In this document: piece by piece, positions 44,496 through 54,328 of the stretch
How the letters are laid out: every line of letters begins with the position of its first letter
Position numbering within the stretch: position 1 is the first letter of the stretch
Origin: Candidatus Tanganyikabacteria bacterium
Lineage (GTDB): Bacteria; Cyanobacteriota; Sericytochromatia; S15B-MN24; VGJW01
Assembly (NCBI GenBank): GCA_016867265.1
Contig: VGJW01000003.1
Span: 124,001 to 188,000 of the forward strand
DNA: 64,000 nucleotides
Direction of reading: 5' to 3'
Program-made: the position numbers and the translations under genes
The notes under the pieces: generated by a model
Told to the model about the DNA's origin: nothing
What the model saw: only the letters and a program-made list of their open reading frames with translations
Databases searched by the model: none

Positions 44496-45263
44496 CTACC
44501 GCACCTCGACCGTGACCCGGCCCTCGCCGGAGACTTCGATGGCGAAGGTGCGCGTCAGGAACTTGTCCACGGCACCCACTGTTTCGGAAGGATCCAACGA
44601 CGTCATGACAAGGGTGGTCTTGCCCGGTTTCTTGCCCGTAAGGCGCCAGAACTTGGTGGCGCCACCAAACGGCAGGGGCTTGGATTGCTCGACCACGGTC
44701 ACGATGCTGGTGTCATTGGAGACGACCGTCAAGTCCTTCGTTACCTTGCCGGGGTCTGTGTAGATAACCTTGGGTTCGATATCCAGTTCCCAGCCTGGCT
44801 GGAGCGGTTCGTTGCCTGAGCCCGGATCGACCGAGAGGGTCGCGGGCTCGGCAAGAGGTTCGGTCTTGCCCAGCGCCGACAGGGTGATGGCGGTGACCAG
44901 CACGGAGGCGACGGGGATGGTGGTCGGCGCCACCGTCGGACTTGGCGCAAAAGTCGGGCGCGGGGACGGGGTCGGCGTGGGCGCCGACGTGGGGAAGGTC
45001 GTGCCCGTTCCCGGCCTGGGTGTGACGAGTCCGCCGGCTGACCCGCCTGGAGCTGCCGTAGGTGCCGTGCCGCTGCCAACTTGGCCCCCGATCCCCGCCG
45101 CCGTCGGGCTGGGTGTAGGCCGGGGAACCGCGTTCCGAGCCGGCGCGGCCGTCGGGTCAACCGTCGGAAGCCCGGTCGTGCTGGCATCGGCGCAAGCGGC
45201 CAGCAGCACCAAGCCTACGGCGGAGTGCCGCACGGTCCGTCGCAGGAAGGATTGTCGGGGCAT
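44496..45263 (-). CDS. Lipoprotein with Pro/Thr-rich stalk and Ig-like C-terminus
   Basis: 255 residues. The lipobox is LVLLAACADA. About 95 residues of Ala/Pro/Thr-rich stalk (TPSPTAAGIGG, PTPTPSPRPTFAPSPT) lead to a C-terminal domain with a big-2/Ig-like pattern (VIYTDPGKVTKDLTVVSNDTS, WRLTGKKPGKTTLVMTS). The ATG at 45263 is 54 bases after the large IPT lipoprotein, with the G7 hairpin between them. Confidence 0.78.
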   Translation of the reverse strand: MPRQSFLRRTVRHSAVGLVLLAACADASTTGLPTVDPTAAPARNAVPRPTPSPTAAGIGGQVGSGTAPTAAPGGSAGGLVTPRPGTGTTFPTSAPTPTPSPRPTFAPSPTVAPTTIPVASVLVTAITLSALGKTEPLAEPATLSVDPGSGNEPLQPGWELDIEPKVIYTDPGKVTKDLTVVSNDTSIVTVVEQSKPLPFGGATKFWRLTGKKPGKTTLVMTSLDPSETVGAVDKFLTRTFAIEVSGEGRVTVEVR

Positions 45264-45288
45264 GGGTTGAAGGCAAGTCCTGTATGTG

Positions 45289-45311
45289 GCGGGGGGGCAA
45301 GGCCCCCCCGC
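45289..45311. repeat. Poly-G/poly-C hairpin between two operon genes
   Basis: A perfect 10-bp stem GCGGGGGGGC/GCCCCCCCGC with a three-base loop lies between the stop of the large lipoprotein (45318) and the next start (45263). It may attenuate transcription or protect the upstream mRNA, and its G7 and C7 runs may vary. Confidence 0.7.
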
Positions 45312-45317
45312 TGTGGG

Positions 45318-47777
45318 TCAGTTCATCGAGGTGTACTGGACGGAGTTGGTGTTGCCACACCAGCCACCGATCTTGTACACGAACCGGCCGCAGGTAACCG
45401 TGGTTCCGCCGCCGCCGAAGTCGACATTGGCGTTGCCGTAGTAGGGCCAGCAGCCCCCTGCATTCTGCGGTGCGTTGCCGTCCGCCGTGAGCGTCGACCG
45501 CCGGACCTCGGTGCCACCGCACCAGGGACCGAGCATGTACAGATATTGGCCGGCGGCGAAGGCACAAGCACCGTAGTTGCCGCAGAATGCGCCGCCGCCC
45601 GTCTGGTTCCAGCCGCCGTTGGGCGTGCCGTCGTCGTTGATGTTCAGGTACGAGGTGTAGTTGTACGTGAGCCACCACAGGCGATTACCTACGAAGACAA
45701 TGGGCGTCTCGGCATTGCCGGTGTAGGGACCGGTCTGCCAGCCACCGGAGTAGCTGTCGTTCGCGGGGTTGTAGGTCTTGTAGAAGAACGGTGTGCTGCA
45801 GTAACCGGCCATGCCGTAGACACCGCGACCGCTGCCCACCGAGCTGAGCTCGGACGCGCACCAGCGGATGTCATCCCGGCTGTTGCCGTTCCACTGGCCC
45901 CAGCCACTTCCGGCATTGCCTTCGATGTCGAAGCTGAGGTAGCCCGCGGCGCTGCTGCCTTCATCCTGGAAGACGTAGAAGCGCTTGCCTACCCAGTTGT
46001 CGAAGGTGCCGGCCATGTCCTGCTGACGCAGGGCCCAGCTGTAGTTGCCCGCGAACTGCAGGCCCGAGGCCGGACCTCCGTCGTTGTTCAGGTCGAAGTA
46101 GTATACGGTGTTCTGCTCGGCGGGCAGGATGTAGAAACGCTTGCCCGACCAGAAGCCGGCATTCATGTTGCCGCCGCCGTGACCGCCTGAGACATACGCC
46201 CAGTTCGAGTTGTTGAGGTTGCCGTCGATGGTCGCCACCGTCGAGTCCGCCTGGGCACCCGAAGCAAGGCGCACGGATACCGCCGTCGCGTTGCTTGCCC
46301 CGATGGCGGAGGGCACCCGGCAACGGATGGTGGTGTTGGTCCAGTACTGAATCATGGCCGCCTTATTGCCTATCGTGACCGAGCCCAGCGCCGTGCCGAA
46401 CTTGTCACCCTTGATCTGGACGTAGCCATGGGAACCGACGCTACGTGGGTAGATCTCGGAAATCGTGACGGAGTTGTCGATCATCGTCAGGGGGTAGGGG
46501 TCGGACAGCCCATTGGGGTTGTAGAGGTAGACCGGCCCCGAGGTGGCATCGGCAGGAACCTTGAGGTACAGCGACCTCGACCCGCTGATTCTCGTGTCGT
46601 AGGTCGACACCGAGGCCGTCGCCACCTTGCCGCTGCTCAACGGGAACGCCTTGCCCGTTGCCTTGTCCAGCATCGTGAAGTAGACCTCGTTCTTCGCGAT
46701 GTTGGCACCGGTCATGAAGCCGTAGCCCGAAATCTTGCAGTACTCGTCGAACTTGACCGGCAGGCTGCTGTTCAAAGGGTAGCGCTCGATATTCAATATG
46801 TTGACGTTGACGCCAGGAGGCACCTGAAAGTCGACCTCGGCGGCCTTGCCCAGCGATTCGATACGAAGCTTGCCGGACGCCGCCGTCGCGGGGACGAGCA
46901 CCGTGACCATGTTGGGACGGACACTGACAGGCGTCTGCGGGGGAGCCGAAGACCCGCCGAAGCGTACGACGGTTCCTCCGGGATAGGATGCGAAGCCCGT
47001 GCCGTTGATGGTCACGAGCGTGCCGGGCCCCCCCGATGTGGGTGAGATTCCCGATATGGTCACGGCGCCGGTCGTTGGAAGGTTGCCAATGGGTTCCATG
47101 CCGGCCAGCAGGTAGTTCTTGACGGCCAGCGCGATGTCCTGGATTTCGGCGGCAGCCACGGCGCCCACGCTGGCTGCGCTGAGCTGGACGCTGCTCGAGG
47201 TGACGGCCACCTTGCCGATCGAATCCGCCACGTTGATGCGGCCTTGGCCCACCAGGATGGCAAGGGCCGTGGTGAGCTGATTGATGACGATGCCACCGCC
47301 CACCGTGCCGTTGCTGATGGACTTCCAGCCGCCTGCCGTCGCATCCCACTGCACGATGGTGCGCATACGCAGGATGGGCGAGCCCGGAGCCGAGCTGACG
47401 GCCTTCGCCGCCTCGAGGTAGTAATAGCGGCCATCCGGGGGCGCGGCGCCACCCTGGTAGGTCAAGGTGAAGCCGCCGGAGTTGTCGCTCAGGCCCGAGC
47501 CCACGGGCTGGCCGGTCGACAGGTCGATCAGCGAGATGGTGGCCTGACTGGCGATCGAGGCCAGCTGGGCGTCCGTCAGTTGCTGATTTTGGCTGCTGAG
47601 CGACCCGGGCTCGCGCACGGACCCATAGATGACGAATCGTGCCGGGTCCCATCCTTCGGATGCCTCAGCCCCGGCCGCCCGCTCCGGATTCGTGCCGGCG
47701 ACGCGCCCCGGCAACGACGAACAACCCACGGCCAGAATGATAGCCGATGACAGTCCCCACCTCTTCCACGCGTTCAT
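45318..47777 (-). CDS. Large multi-IPT lipoprotein with W/G-rich propeller-like C-terminus
   Basis: 819 residues, first gene of the operon. The lipobox is ILAVGCSSL. A helical/beta N-terminal region with SLIDLSTGQPVGSGLSDNSGGF (carboxypeptidase-regulatory-like) precedes three IPT/TIG domains (near 240, 330 and 440: ISGISPTSGGPGTLVTINGT, EYCKISGYGFMTGANIA, ISEIYPRSVGSHGYVQIKGD). The last 270 residues contain repeats with W, Y, G and N and many paired Cys (WSGKRFYILPAEQN, WVGKRFYVFQDE, FVGNRLWWLTYNY, GWCGNTNS), suggesting a kelch-like or propeller fold stabilised by disulfides. It is an outer surface protein; the ligand is unknown. Confidence 0.85.
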   Translation of the reverse strand: MNAWKRWGLSSAIILAVGCSSLPGRVAGTNPERAAGAEASEGWDPARFVIYGSVREPGSLSSQNQQLTDAQLASIASQATISLIDLSTGQPVGSGLSDNSGGFTLTYQGGAAPPDGRYYYLEAAKAVSSAPGSPILRMRTIVQWDATAGGWKSISNGTVGGGIVINQLTTALAILVGQGRINVADSIGKVAVTSSSVQLSAASVGAVAAAEIQDIALAVKNYLLAGMEPIGNLPTTGAVTISGISPTSGGPGTLVTINGTGFASYPGGTVVRFGGSSAPPQTPVSVRPNMVTVLVPATAASGKLRIESLGKAAEVDFQVPPGVNVNILNIERYPLNSSLPVKFDEYCKISGYGFMTGANIAKNEVYFTMLDKATGKAFPLSSGKVATASVSTYDTRISGSRSLYLKVPADATSGPVYLYNPNGLSDPYPLTMIDNSVTISEIYPRSVGSHGYVQIKGDKFGTALGSVTIGNKAAMIQYWTNTTIRCRVPSAIGASNATAVSVRLASGAQADSTVATIDGNLNNSNWAYVSGGHGGGNMNAGFWSGKRFYILPAEQNTVYYFDLNNDGGPASGLQFAGNYSWALRQQDMAGTFDNWVGKRFYVFQDEGSSAAGYLSFDIEGNAGSGWGQWNGNSRDDIRWCASELSSVGSGRGVYGMAGYCSTPFFYKTYNPANDSYSGGWQTGPYTGNAETPIVFVGNRLWWLTYNYTSYLNINDDGTPNGGWNQTGGGAFCGNYGACAFAAGQYLYMLGPWCGGTEVRRSTLTADGNAPQNAGGCWPYYGNANVDFGGGGTTVTCGRFVYKIGGWCGNTNSVQYTSMN

Positions 47778-47810
47778 CTTGGGTGCGCCCTTTCAGTCAG
47801 GTATGCGACT

Positions 47811-47820
47811 TGTCCGGACA
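47811..47820. promoter_or_regulatory. TGTCCGGACA palindrome in the rpoC/lipoprotein divergent gap
   Basis: The 10-base perfect palindrome lies 33 bases upstream of the large lipoprotein start and 90 bases upstream of the rpoC promoter. It might be an operator for the minus-strand operon. I see no clear minus-strand promoter in the 306-base gap 47778-48083; the rest of that gap is the rpoC promoter and leader. Confidence 0.3.
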
Positions 47821-47905
47821 GGTTGCTTACCATGGGGCCCGTACCCGGCTTTTTCGGGACTCTAACGGTTTCGGAAAGGCATTATTTGCCGGCTCGGAGG
47901 CGGTC

Positions 47906-47934
47906 TTGACCCTTTGCCTCTGCCGGCCTACAAT
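47906..47934 (+). promoter_or_regulatory. Sigma-70-type promoter of rpoC
   Basis: TTGACC (47906-47911) and TACAAT (47929-47934) with a 17-base spacer are a near-consensus pair. Transcription would start near 47941, giving a leader of about 140 bases before the rpoC ATG. An own promoter is needed because rpoB is 12 kb away. Confidence 0.88.
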
Positions 47935-48083
47935 GGTTGACCCTGGGTCTGTGCCCGGCGGTGTGCGGGTCGTGGCCATTGGTGTCGCGGGTCCGGGTTT
48001 ATGAGAGACGATTCGGGTCGGCGGACCTCCCTTCCATCGTGCAGGTGGCGGGCCGGCGCCCGTGAAGCCAGTAAGGAGCGCGG

Positions 48084-51000
48084 ATGAGTTCCCGGTTTGA
48101 CTACATCAAGGTCGGTATCGCCTCCCCGGAGCGGATCCTCAGTTGGTCCCGGGGTGAGGTCACCAAGCCGGAGACCATCAACTACCGCACGCTCAAGCCG
48201 GAAAAGGACGGCCTTTTCTGCGAGAAGATCTTTGGCCCCGCCAAGGATTGGGAGTGCCATTGCGGCAAGTACAAGCGTGTCCGCCACAAGGGCATCATCT
48301 GCGAGCGCTGCGGCGTCGAGGTCACGGACTCCAAGGTCCGGCGCTACCGCATGGGTCACATCCAGCTGGCCGCGCCCGTCGTGCACATCTGGTACCTCAA
48401 GGGTATCCCGTCGTACCTTTCCCAGTTGCTCGACATCCCGCTGAAGAATCTCGAGAACGTCGTTTACTTCAACGAGTACATCGTCCTTGATCCCGGCACG
48501 GGGGCCATCGACGGCAAGGCCCTCGAGTATGGACAGACCATCAATGAGGACCAGTACGAAGAGTTCGAGTCCAAGGAGGCCGTCTTCACGGCCAAGATGG
48601 GCGCCGAAGCCATCAAGGAACTGCTGGATCGCCTGGACCTGCAGGCCGAGCGGGACAAGCTCACGGTCGATGCCGAGTCGACCAGCGAGACCAAGCGCCT
48701 GAAGGCGATCAAGCGCCTGCGTGTCGTCGATTCGTTCCTGTCGGCCGGTGCGCGCCCGGCATGGATGGTCCTGGACGTCATTCCCGTCATCCCGCCCGAT
48801 CTGCGTCCCATGGTGCAGCTCGATGGCGGCCGTTTCGCCACGTCGGACCTGAACGACCTGTATCGTCGCGTCATCAACCGCAACAATCGCTTGCGCCGCC
48901 TCAAGGACATGGGCGCGCCGGACATCATCGTTCGGAACGAGAAGCGCATGCTGCAGGAAGCCGTCGACGCGCTCATTGACAACGGCCGTCGTGGTCGTGC
49001 GGTCGTGGGCCCCAGCCAGCGCGCCCTCAAGAGCCTGTCGGACATCATCGAAGGCAAGCAGGGGCGCTTCCGTCAGAACCTGCTGGGCAAGCGCGTCGAC
49101 TACTCGGGTCGTTCTGTCATCGTCGTCGGTCCCAACCTCAAGCTGCACCAGTGCGGTTTGCCCAAGGAAATGGCGCTCGAGCTCTTCAAGCCATTCGTCA
49201 TGAACAAGCTGGTCGAGCGGGGCATCGTCCAGAACATCAAGTCCGCCAAGAAGAAGATCGAGCGCGGCGAAACCATCGTGTGGGACATCCTCGAGGAAGT
49301 CATCCGCAACCACCCGGTCCTGCTGAACCGCGCCCCGACGCTTCATCGCCTGGGCATCCAGGCCTTCGAGCCCCTGCTGGTCGAGGGTCGCGCCATCCAG
49401 ATTCATCCGTTGGTCTGTACGGCGTTCAATGCCGACTTCGACGGTGACCAGATGGCCGTCCACGTGCCCCTCTCGGTCGAGGCCCAGACCGAAGCCCGTC
49501 TGCTGATGCTGGCTTCCAACAACGTCCTCTCGCCGGCAACGGGCAAGCCGATCATCACGCCGACACAGGACATGGTTCTCGGTTGCTTCTACCTGACGGT
49601 CGAGAATCCTCGGGCGGATCGCGGCAAGGGTCTGCGCTTCAAGAACTTCTCCGACGTCCTGTCGGCCTTCGCCGAGGGGCGTGACAAGCGTGATACCCAT
49701 GCGGTGCTCGATCTTCACGCCAAGGTGGTGGTCCGCTTCGAAGGCGCAAGGGAAGAGGACGCCGTCGATGCCGACGAGATCGCCGCGGGTGTCTATGACG
49801 AGCCCGAGGCGCGTGCGTGGTTGGCCAAGGGCTTGCGTGACGGACGCGTCATGGTGACGACGGCCGGCCGCATCATCCTGAACGAGGTCCTGCCGGAGGA
49901 GTTCCCGTTCCTCAACAAGGTCATCGACAAGAAGGGCCTCGAGCGGATCATCCAGCGGGCCTTCTCGCAGATTGGTTCGTCCCGCGCCGCGCATCTGGCC
50001 AACGAGCTCAAGGGCCTGGGCTTCAAGTACGCGACCCGAGCGGGCGTCTCCATCGCCATCGACGATCTGATGATCCCGAAGGCCAAGAAGGAGTTGCTCA
50101 AGGTCGCGGAAGCCGACATTGAAACAGCACAGCGTGACTTCTTCGCGGGCGAGATTACCGAGGTCGAGCGCTATACCAAGGTCATCGACACTTGGGCACG
50201 GGTCACCGAGCAGCTCAAGGGCAAGGTGAAGGAAGAGTACGACCGCTTGAACTCGGTCTACATGATGGCCTTCTCCGGCGCACGAGGAAACATCACTCAG
50301 GTGAGTCAGTTGGTCTGCATGCGCGGCCTGATGGCTGACCCGTCGGGCCGCATCATCGACTTGCCCATCAAGTCGAACTTCCGTGAGGGCCTGAACCAGA
50401 CGGAGTACATCATTTCGTCCTACGGCGCCCGCAAGGGGTTGGTCGACACCGCACTCCGCACCGCCGACTCCGGCTACTTGACCCGTCGTCTTGCGGACGT
50501 GGCGCAGGATGTCATCGTTCGCGACGAGGATTGCGGCACGCGTCGCGGGCTGGAACTGCGGGCGATCGTCGAAGGCGATCGTGTCATCGTACCTTTGGCT
50601 GACCGCGTGGTGGGCCGGGTGGTTGCAGCCGACGTCCTCGACGCCGAAGGTCGGGTCATCTTCGAGCGTGGGCACCTCCTGGGCTTCGAGGATGCTGACC
50701 GCATCGCATCTGAGGGCATCACCAGCATCCAGGTCCGCTCACCGCTCACGTGCGAGAGCCCTCGTGGCGTCTGCCGTCACTGCTACGGCTGGTCGCTGAC
50801 CAACCACCAGCTCGTGGACATCGGCGAGGCTGTCGGCATCATCGCGGCGCAGTCCATCGGTGAGCCTGGTACCCAGCTCACGATGCGGACCTTCCACACG
50901 GGCGGCGTCTTCACGGCCGAGGCGACCACGCTGGTCGAGCGTGCCTCCAAGGCCGGCAAGGTCCGGATCCCGGAGCCTTTCGAGACCCGCGAGTTCCGGA

Positions 51001-53750
51001 CGCGACATGGCAAGCGAGTCATGGTGACGGAGCGGGAGGGGGTCATCGAAATCGTTTCCGGATCCACCTCCAAGGTCGTCGACAAGGTCACGGTCGGTGT
51101 CAACTTCGTCATCGACGTGCGGGACGGTGATGCCGTTGCCGCCGGTGCGCAGCTCGCGCACTCGGAGCTCGAGATGCGTGGTGCCTCCCGCAAGTCGATG
51201 GAACAGGCGACGAAGGAGATCGCGGCGGACGACGACGGCATCCTCTGCTTCGAGAACTTCGCCGTCGAGGAGAAGACCGACCGTCAGGGGAATACCACAC
51301 GGACTGCCGTACCGCTGCCCGGCAAGTCGGGCGAGGCGATTGTCTGGGTCGTCGAGGGTGATGTCTTCAAGCTTCCGACCGGTGCTCAGGTCAAGGTCAC
51401 CAAGGGGCAGGCGGTCAAGAAAGATGACGTGATTGCGGAGACGGTGCAGGTCAGCCAGCTGGGCGGCACGCTGCGTCTGGGTGCGGATATCGAGATCGAG
51501 AAGACCAAGGCCGGCACCGTCATTCGCAAGGGTCGCGACGTCTCCGTCGTCACGGCTTCACTGGTCTGCCAAGGTGATGCCACCGGCTTGGCCGAGGGCA
51601 TGAAGCTCCGGATCGATGACGAGGGCGGTCAGCGCATCTTCTCTCTGAAGTGCGGCGATGGTGCACGCGTCGAGTCCGATCAGGTCATCGCCGAGCATGT
51701 CGACGACGAGAACCTGGTGCAGTCGGCTGGCGAAATCCGGTATGACGGGGAGCCCGTGTTCCTGGACAAGGAGCGCCGGACGGTGGGCAAGCAGGTCAAG
51801 CTGCTGTTCATCCCCGAGGAGCGGATTACCGTCAACAAAGACATCACGCTACTCATTGAGGGTATCCGCAACGGTTGTGAGGTTTCTGCCGGCACCGAGG
51901 TCGTTCGCGACGTCGAGGTCAAGACCAATGGGGTGCTCGAAGTCGTCGAGGACAACAACATCATCAAGGAAGTCTATGTCTTCCCGGGTGATCGCTATGA
52001 GCTGCCTGCCGATGTCGACGTCCTCGTCGACGACGGCCAGCGCATCGCCGCAGGTGCGACCCTCGCCGAGGGGGTCGTCGCCCGTCAGGGTGGCGTCGTC
52101 CGGAAGATCGAGATCAAGGATGGCGAGGAAACGGTCGGTAGGGTCGTCGTCGTCCGCAAGACCGTGGACCGCGTCGTCAGGGCGGCCCAGCGGGGCATCC
52201 CGTTCGAGACGTCCGGTGAGGACATCAGTCTCCAGTATGAGACCCGGCTGCAGGTCAAGGATGGAGAGCGGGTCAAGGCCGGAACGGCCTTGGCCAAGAC
52301 CGAGGTCTCGCTCCGCCTGACGGGCACGCTTGCGCGCCTTTCGGGCCGGGTCGAGATGCCCGAGCTGCCCCAAGCCGAGGAGGGCGAGTCCGTGCCGATG
52401 CGGGTCTTGTCCATCACGATCCTCGAGCCCCTGCTCATTCGCCGTGAGCCGGTTGCCCTGCGCACCGGTCGCAGCGAGCAGGAGGTGGTGGTCTACCTGA
52501 TGCTCGATGAGGGCGCCCGGGTTGCGCCTGGTCAGGTGGTGGTGCGATCCGAGTTGCTGGCGCATACCTCGGGTATCGTGGAGGAGCCCCGGCGGTCCGA
52601 TGACGCGCAGGCGTTCATCTCCCGTCTCGCGCTCATCACGACCGAGCATGAGCTGGTCCAGGAAGGCCTCTCCGCCTCCGCGGCCACGGTCAAGGATGGC
52701 GAGTATGTCATCAAGGGCCGTGACCTCGGCGGTGGTGTCGGGGCCACGGCGACCGGACGGGTCCGCTTCGAGGGCAAGAAGGTACTTGTCCGCAAGGGTC
52801 GCCCCTACCTGATCTCGCAAGGCACGCAGCTGTTGGCGAACGACGGCGACATGGTGATGATGGGCGAGCCTCTGGCGATGCTCATCTACAACCGTCAGAA
52901 GACCGGCGACATCATCCAGGGTCTGCCGCGCGTCGAGGAGCTCCTCGAGGCCCGCAAGCCCAAGGACAATGCCTTGCTCGCTCCCCATGACGGCGTCATT
53001 GAACTGGACAAGGATCCCGAGGAAGCGGCAGAAGTCCGCATCGTCGCCGATCGTCCGTTGGTCGAGGGTGAGCCCATGGAAGAGGTGCCTCAGCCCAAGT
53101 CCAAGAGCAGGGACAAGTCGGCCCAAGGCATCACGACCCTCAAGGTCCCGGCTTCGGTCCGCCTGATCGTGGCTCGAGGCGAGCGGGTCGAGCGCGGCCA
53201 GCCGCTCACGGACGGCCCTGTCAGCCCCAAGGACGTGCTGTCGGCGACGGGTTCCGTCGAAGAGACGCAGCGCTTCCTCGTCGACGAGGTCCAGATGGTG
53301 TACCGTTCGCAGGGCGTCGAGATTGCCGACAAGCATCTCGAGGTCATCGTCAGGCAGATGACGCGCAAGGTGAAGGTCGACGAGAGCCAAGCCTCCAAGC
53401 TGCTGCCCGGCGAGATGGTCGACAGCCTGGATGCGGAGCGGATCAACCACGAGCTGGTCGCGGACGGCAAGACGCCCGCCAAGCTCAGCCCGGAGCTTCT
53501 GGGTATCACCAAGGCGTCGCTCAACACGGATTCGTTCGTGTCGGCCGCCTCGTTCCAGGAGACGACCCGCGTCCTGACGGAAGCGGCCATTGCCGGGAAG
53601 AAGGATTTCCTGCATGGTCTCAAGGAGAACGTGGTCATCGGTCGCCTGATCCCGGCCGGTACCGGTTACTTCGATCCGGGCGAGGAACCCGAACTGGTCG
53701 GGGCCGAGGCCGCGATCATCGGCGGGATTCCTACGGAGGTTCGCTTCTAG
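48084..53750 (+). CDS. rpoC: DNA-directed RNA polymerase subunit beta' with giant trigger-loop insertion
   Basis: 1888 residues, far above the usual 1150-1410. Landmarks: zinc site 1 Cys58/60/73/76, catalytic NADFDGDQM at 449-457 with Asp451, Asp453 and Asp455, second zinc cluster [11 protein letters not shown] near 890, and trigger-loop N-helix [19 protein letters not shown] at 923-941. The partner half [17 protein letters not shown] starts only at about 1608. The 660 residues between are strand-rich with recurring short beta-hairpin units of the sandwich-barrel-hybrid kind ([40 protein letters not shown]). Cyanobacteria carry such an insertion in RpoC2, but there the gene is split in two; here it is continuous. 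TAAGGAG stands six bases before the ATG. Confidence 0.98.
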   Translation: MSSRFDYIKVGIASPERILSWSRGEVTKPETINYRTLKPEKDGLFCEKIFGPAKDWECHCGKYKRVRHKGIICERCGVEVTDSKVRRYRMGHIQLAAPVVHIWYLKGIPSYLSQLLDIPLKNLENVVYFNEYIVLDPGTGAIDGKALEYGQTINEDQYEEFESKEAVFTAKMGAEAIKELLDRLDLQAERDKLTVDAESTSETKRLKAIKRLRVVDSFLSAGARPAWMVLDVIPVIPPDLRPMVQLDGGRFATSDLNDLYRRVINRNNRLRRLKDMGAPDIIVRNEKRMLQEAVDALIDNGRRGRAVVGPSQRALKSLSDIIEGKQGRFRQNLLGKRVDYSGRSVIVVGPNLKLHQCGLPKEMALELFKPFVMNKLVERGIVQNIKSAKKKIERGETIVWDILEEVIRNHPVLLNRAPTLHRLGIQAFEPLLVEGRAIQIHPLVCTAFNADFDGDQMAVHVPLSVEAQTEARLLMLASNNVLSPATGKPIITPTQDMVLGCFYLTVENPRADRGKGLRFKNFSDVLSAFAEGRDKRDTHAVLDLHAKVVVRFEGAREEDAVDADEIAAGVYDEPEARAWLAKGLRDGRVMVTTAGRIILNEVLPEEFPFLNKVIDKKGLERIIQRAFSQIGSSRAAHLANELKGLGFKYATRAGVSIAIDDLMIPKAKKELLKVAEADIETAQRDFFAGEITEVERYTKVIDTWARVTEQLKGKVKEEYDRLNSVYMMAFSGARGNITQVSQLVCMRGLMADPSGRIIDLPIKSNFREGLNQTEYIISSYGARKGLVDTALRTADSGYLTRRLADVAQDVIVRDEDCGTRRGLELRAIVEGDRVIVPLADRVVGRVVAADVLDAEGRVIFERGHLLGFEDADRIASEGITSIQVRSPLTCESPRGVCRHCYGWSLTNHQLVDIGEAVGIIAAQSIGEPGTQLTMRTFHTGGVFTAEATTLVERASKAGKVRIPEPFETREFRTRHGKRVMVTEREGVIEIVSGSTSKVVDKVTVGVNFVIDVRDGDAVAAGAQLAHSELEMRGASRKSMEQATKEIAADDDGILCFENFAVEEKTDRQGNTTRTAVPLPGKSGEAIVWVVEGDVFKLPTGAQVKVTKGQAVKKDDVIAETVQVSQLGGTLRLGADIEIEKTKAGTVIRKGRDVSVVTASLVCQGDATGLAEGMKLRIDDEGGQRIFSLKCGDGARVESDQVIAEHVDDENLVQSAGEIRYDGEPVFLDKERRTVGKQVKLLFIPEERITVNKDITLLIEGIRNGCEVSAGTEVVRDVEVKTNGVLEVVEDNNIIKEVYVFPGDRYELPADVDVLVDDGQRIAAGATLAEGVVARQGGVVRKIEIKDGEETVGRVVVVRKTVDRVVRAAQRGIPFETSGEDISLQYETRLQVKDGERVKAGTALAKTEVSLRLTGTLARLSGRVEMPELPQAEEGESVPMRVLSITILEPLLIRREPVALRTGRSEQEVVVYLMLDEGARVAPGQVVVRSELLAHTSGIVEEPRRSDDAQAFISRLALITTEHELVQEGLSASAATVKDGEYVIKGRDLGGGVGATATGRVRFEGKKVLVRKGRPYLISQGTQLLANDGDMVMMGEPLAMLIYNRQKTGDIIQGLPRVEELLEARKPKDNALLAPHDGVIELDKDPEEAAEVRIVADRPLVEGEPMEEVPQPKSKSRDKSAQGITTLKVPASVRLIVARGERVERGQPLTDGPVSPKDVLSATGSVEETQRFLVDEVQMVYRSQGVEIADKHLEVIVRQMTRKVKVDESQASKLLPGEMVDSLDAERINHELVADGKTPAKLSPELLGITKASLNTDSFVSAASFQETTRVLTEAAIAGKKDFLHGLKENVVIGRLIPAGTGYFDPGEEPELVGAEAAIIGGIPTEVRF

Positions 53751-53764
53751 CGGCCTTTGGTTCC

Positions 53765-53804
53765 AGGGCCGTCCGCTCCTCGCTGCGCGAGGGCGGGCGG
53801 CCCT
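53765..53804 (+). terminator. Terminator after rpoC
   Basis: A long hairpin with a 12-bp outer stem (one mismatch; 53765-53776 with 53793-53804) and an inner CCTCGC/GCGAGG stem is followed by TTCCTT. The rpsL promoter begins five bases later, so rpoC and rpsL are separate units with little read-through. Confidence 0.8.
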
Positions 53805-53808
53805 TTCC

Positions 53809-53838
53809 TTGACGCTTCTCCGGCCGTTGGCCTATACT
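53809..53838 (+). promoter_or_regulatory. Sigma-70-type promoter of rpsL
   Basis: TTGACG (53809-53814) and TATACT (53833-53838) are spaced 18 bases. The start would be near 53845, giving a 50-base leader to GTG 53895. Confidence 0.85.
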
Positions 53839-53894
53839 GGTTAGCCATTGCTTTATTAGCCTTTTCGCATGTTGCTACCTTCCAGGAGGAGTTT

Positions 53895-54293
53895 GTGCCC
53901 ACCATCAGTCAGCTTGTCCGCCGTGAGCGGGAGCGGGTTGTCTACAAGACGAAGTCGCCCGCCCTGCTCAAGTGTCCCCAGCGTCGCGGTGTCTGTACGC
54001 GTGTCTACACGACCACGCCCAAGAAGCCGAACTCGGCGCTGCGCAAGGTCGCCCGTGTGAAGCTGACCAATCAGATCGAAGTCACGAGCTATATCCCTGG
54101 CGAGGGTCACAATCTTCAGGAGCACTCCGTGGTCCTGATTCGCGGGGGGCGTGTCAAGGATCTGCCCGGCGTTCGTTATCACATCGTCCGGGGCACGCTC
54201 GACACGGCGGGCGTCAAGGACCGCATGCAAGGTCGCAGCAAGTACGGCGCCAAGCGTCCCAAGGCCGGCGCTGCCGCTGCCAAGAAGAAGTAG
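53895..54293 (+). CDS. rpsL: 30S ribosomal protein S12
   Basis: 132 residues from GTG 53895 (AGGAGG five bases before). The decoding-site segment [17 protein letters not shown] keeps the Lys that matches E. coli Lys43, and [13 protein letters not shown] keeps the second drug-related Lys, so the protein is streptomycin-sensitive in sequence. The C-terminus has a Lys/Ala tail. It starts the str operon with rpsG and fusA. Confidence 0.98.
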   Translation: MPTISQLVRRERERVVYKTKSPALLKCPQRRGVCTRVYTTTPKKPNSALRKVARVKLTNQIEVTSYIPGEGHNLQEHSVVLIRGGRVKDLPGVRYHIVRGTLDTAGVKDRMQGRSKYGAKRPKAGAAAAKKK

Positions 54294-54328
54294 TTCTCCG
54301 AATCGTTTTTTGAAAAGAGGTTTTTGCG

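Noticed and set aside
36014-48083. Lipoprotein island as a prophage or transposon insertion
   Set aside because: No integrase, transposase, terminal repeats, target duplication or tRNA is seen at either edge; the genes look like ordinary chromosomal surface genes.
47928-50675. 915-residue minus-strand open frame opposite rpoC
   Set aside because: Same mirror effect; its composition (many Leu, Asp, Arg, Val) follows the rpoC codons and no domain can be recognised. The same applies to the 885-residue frame opposite fusA.
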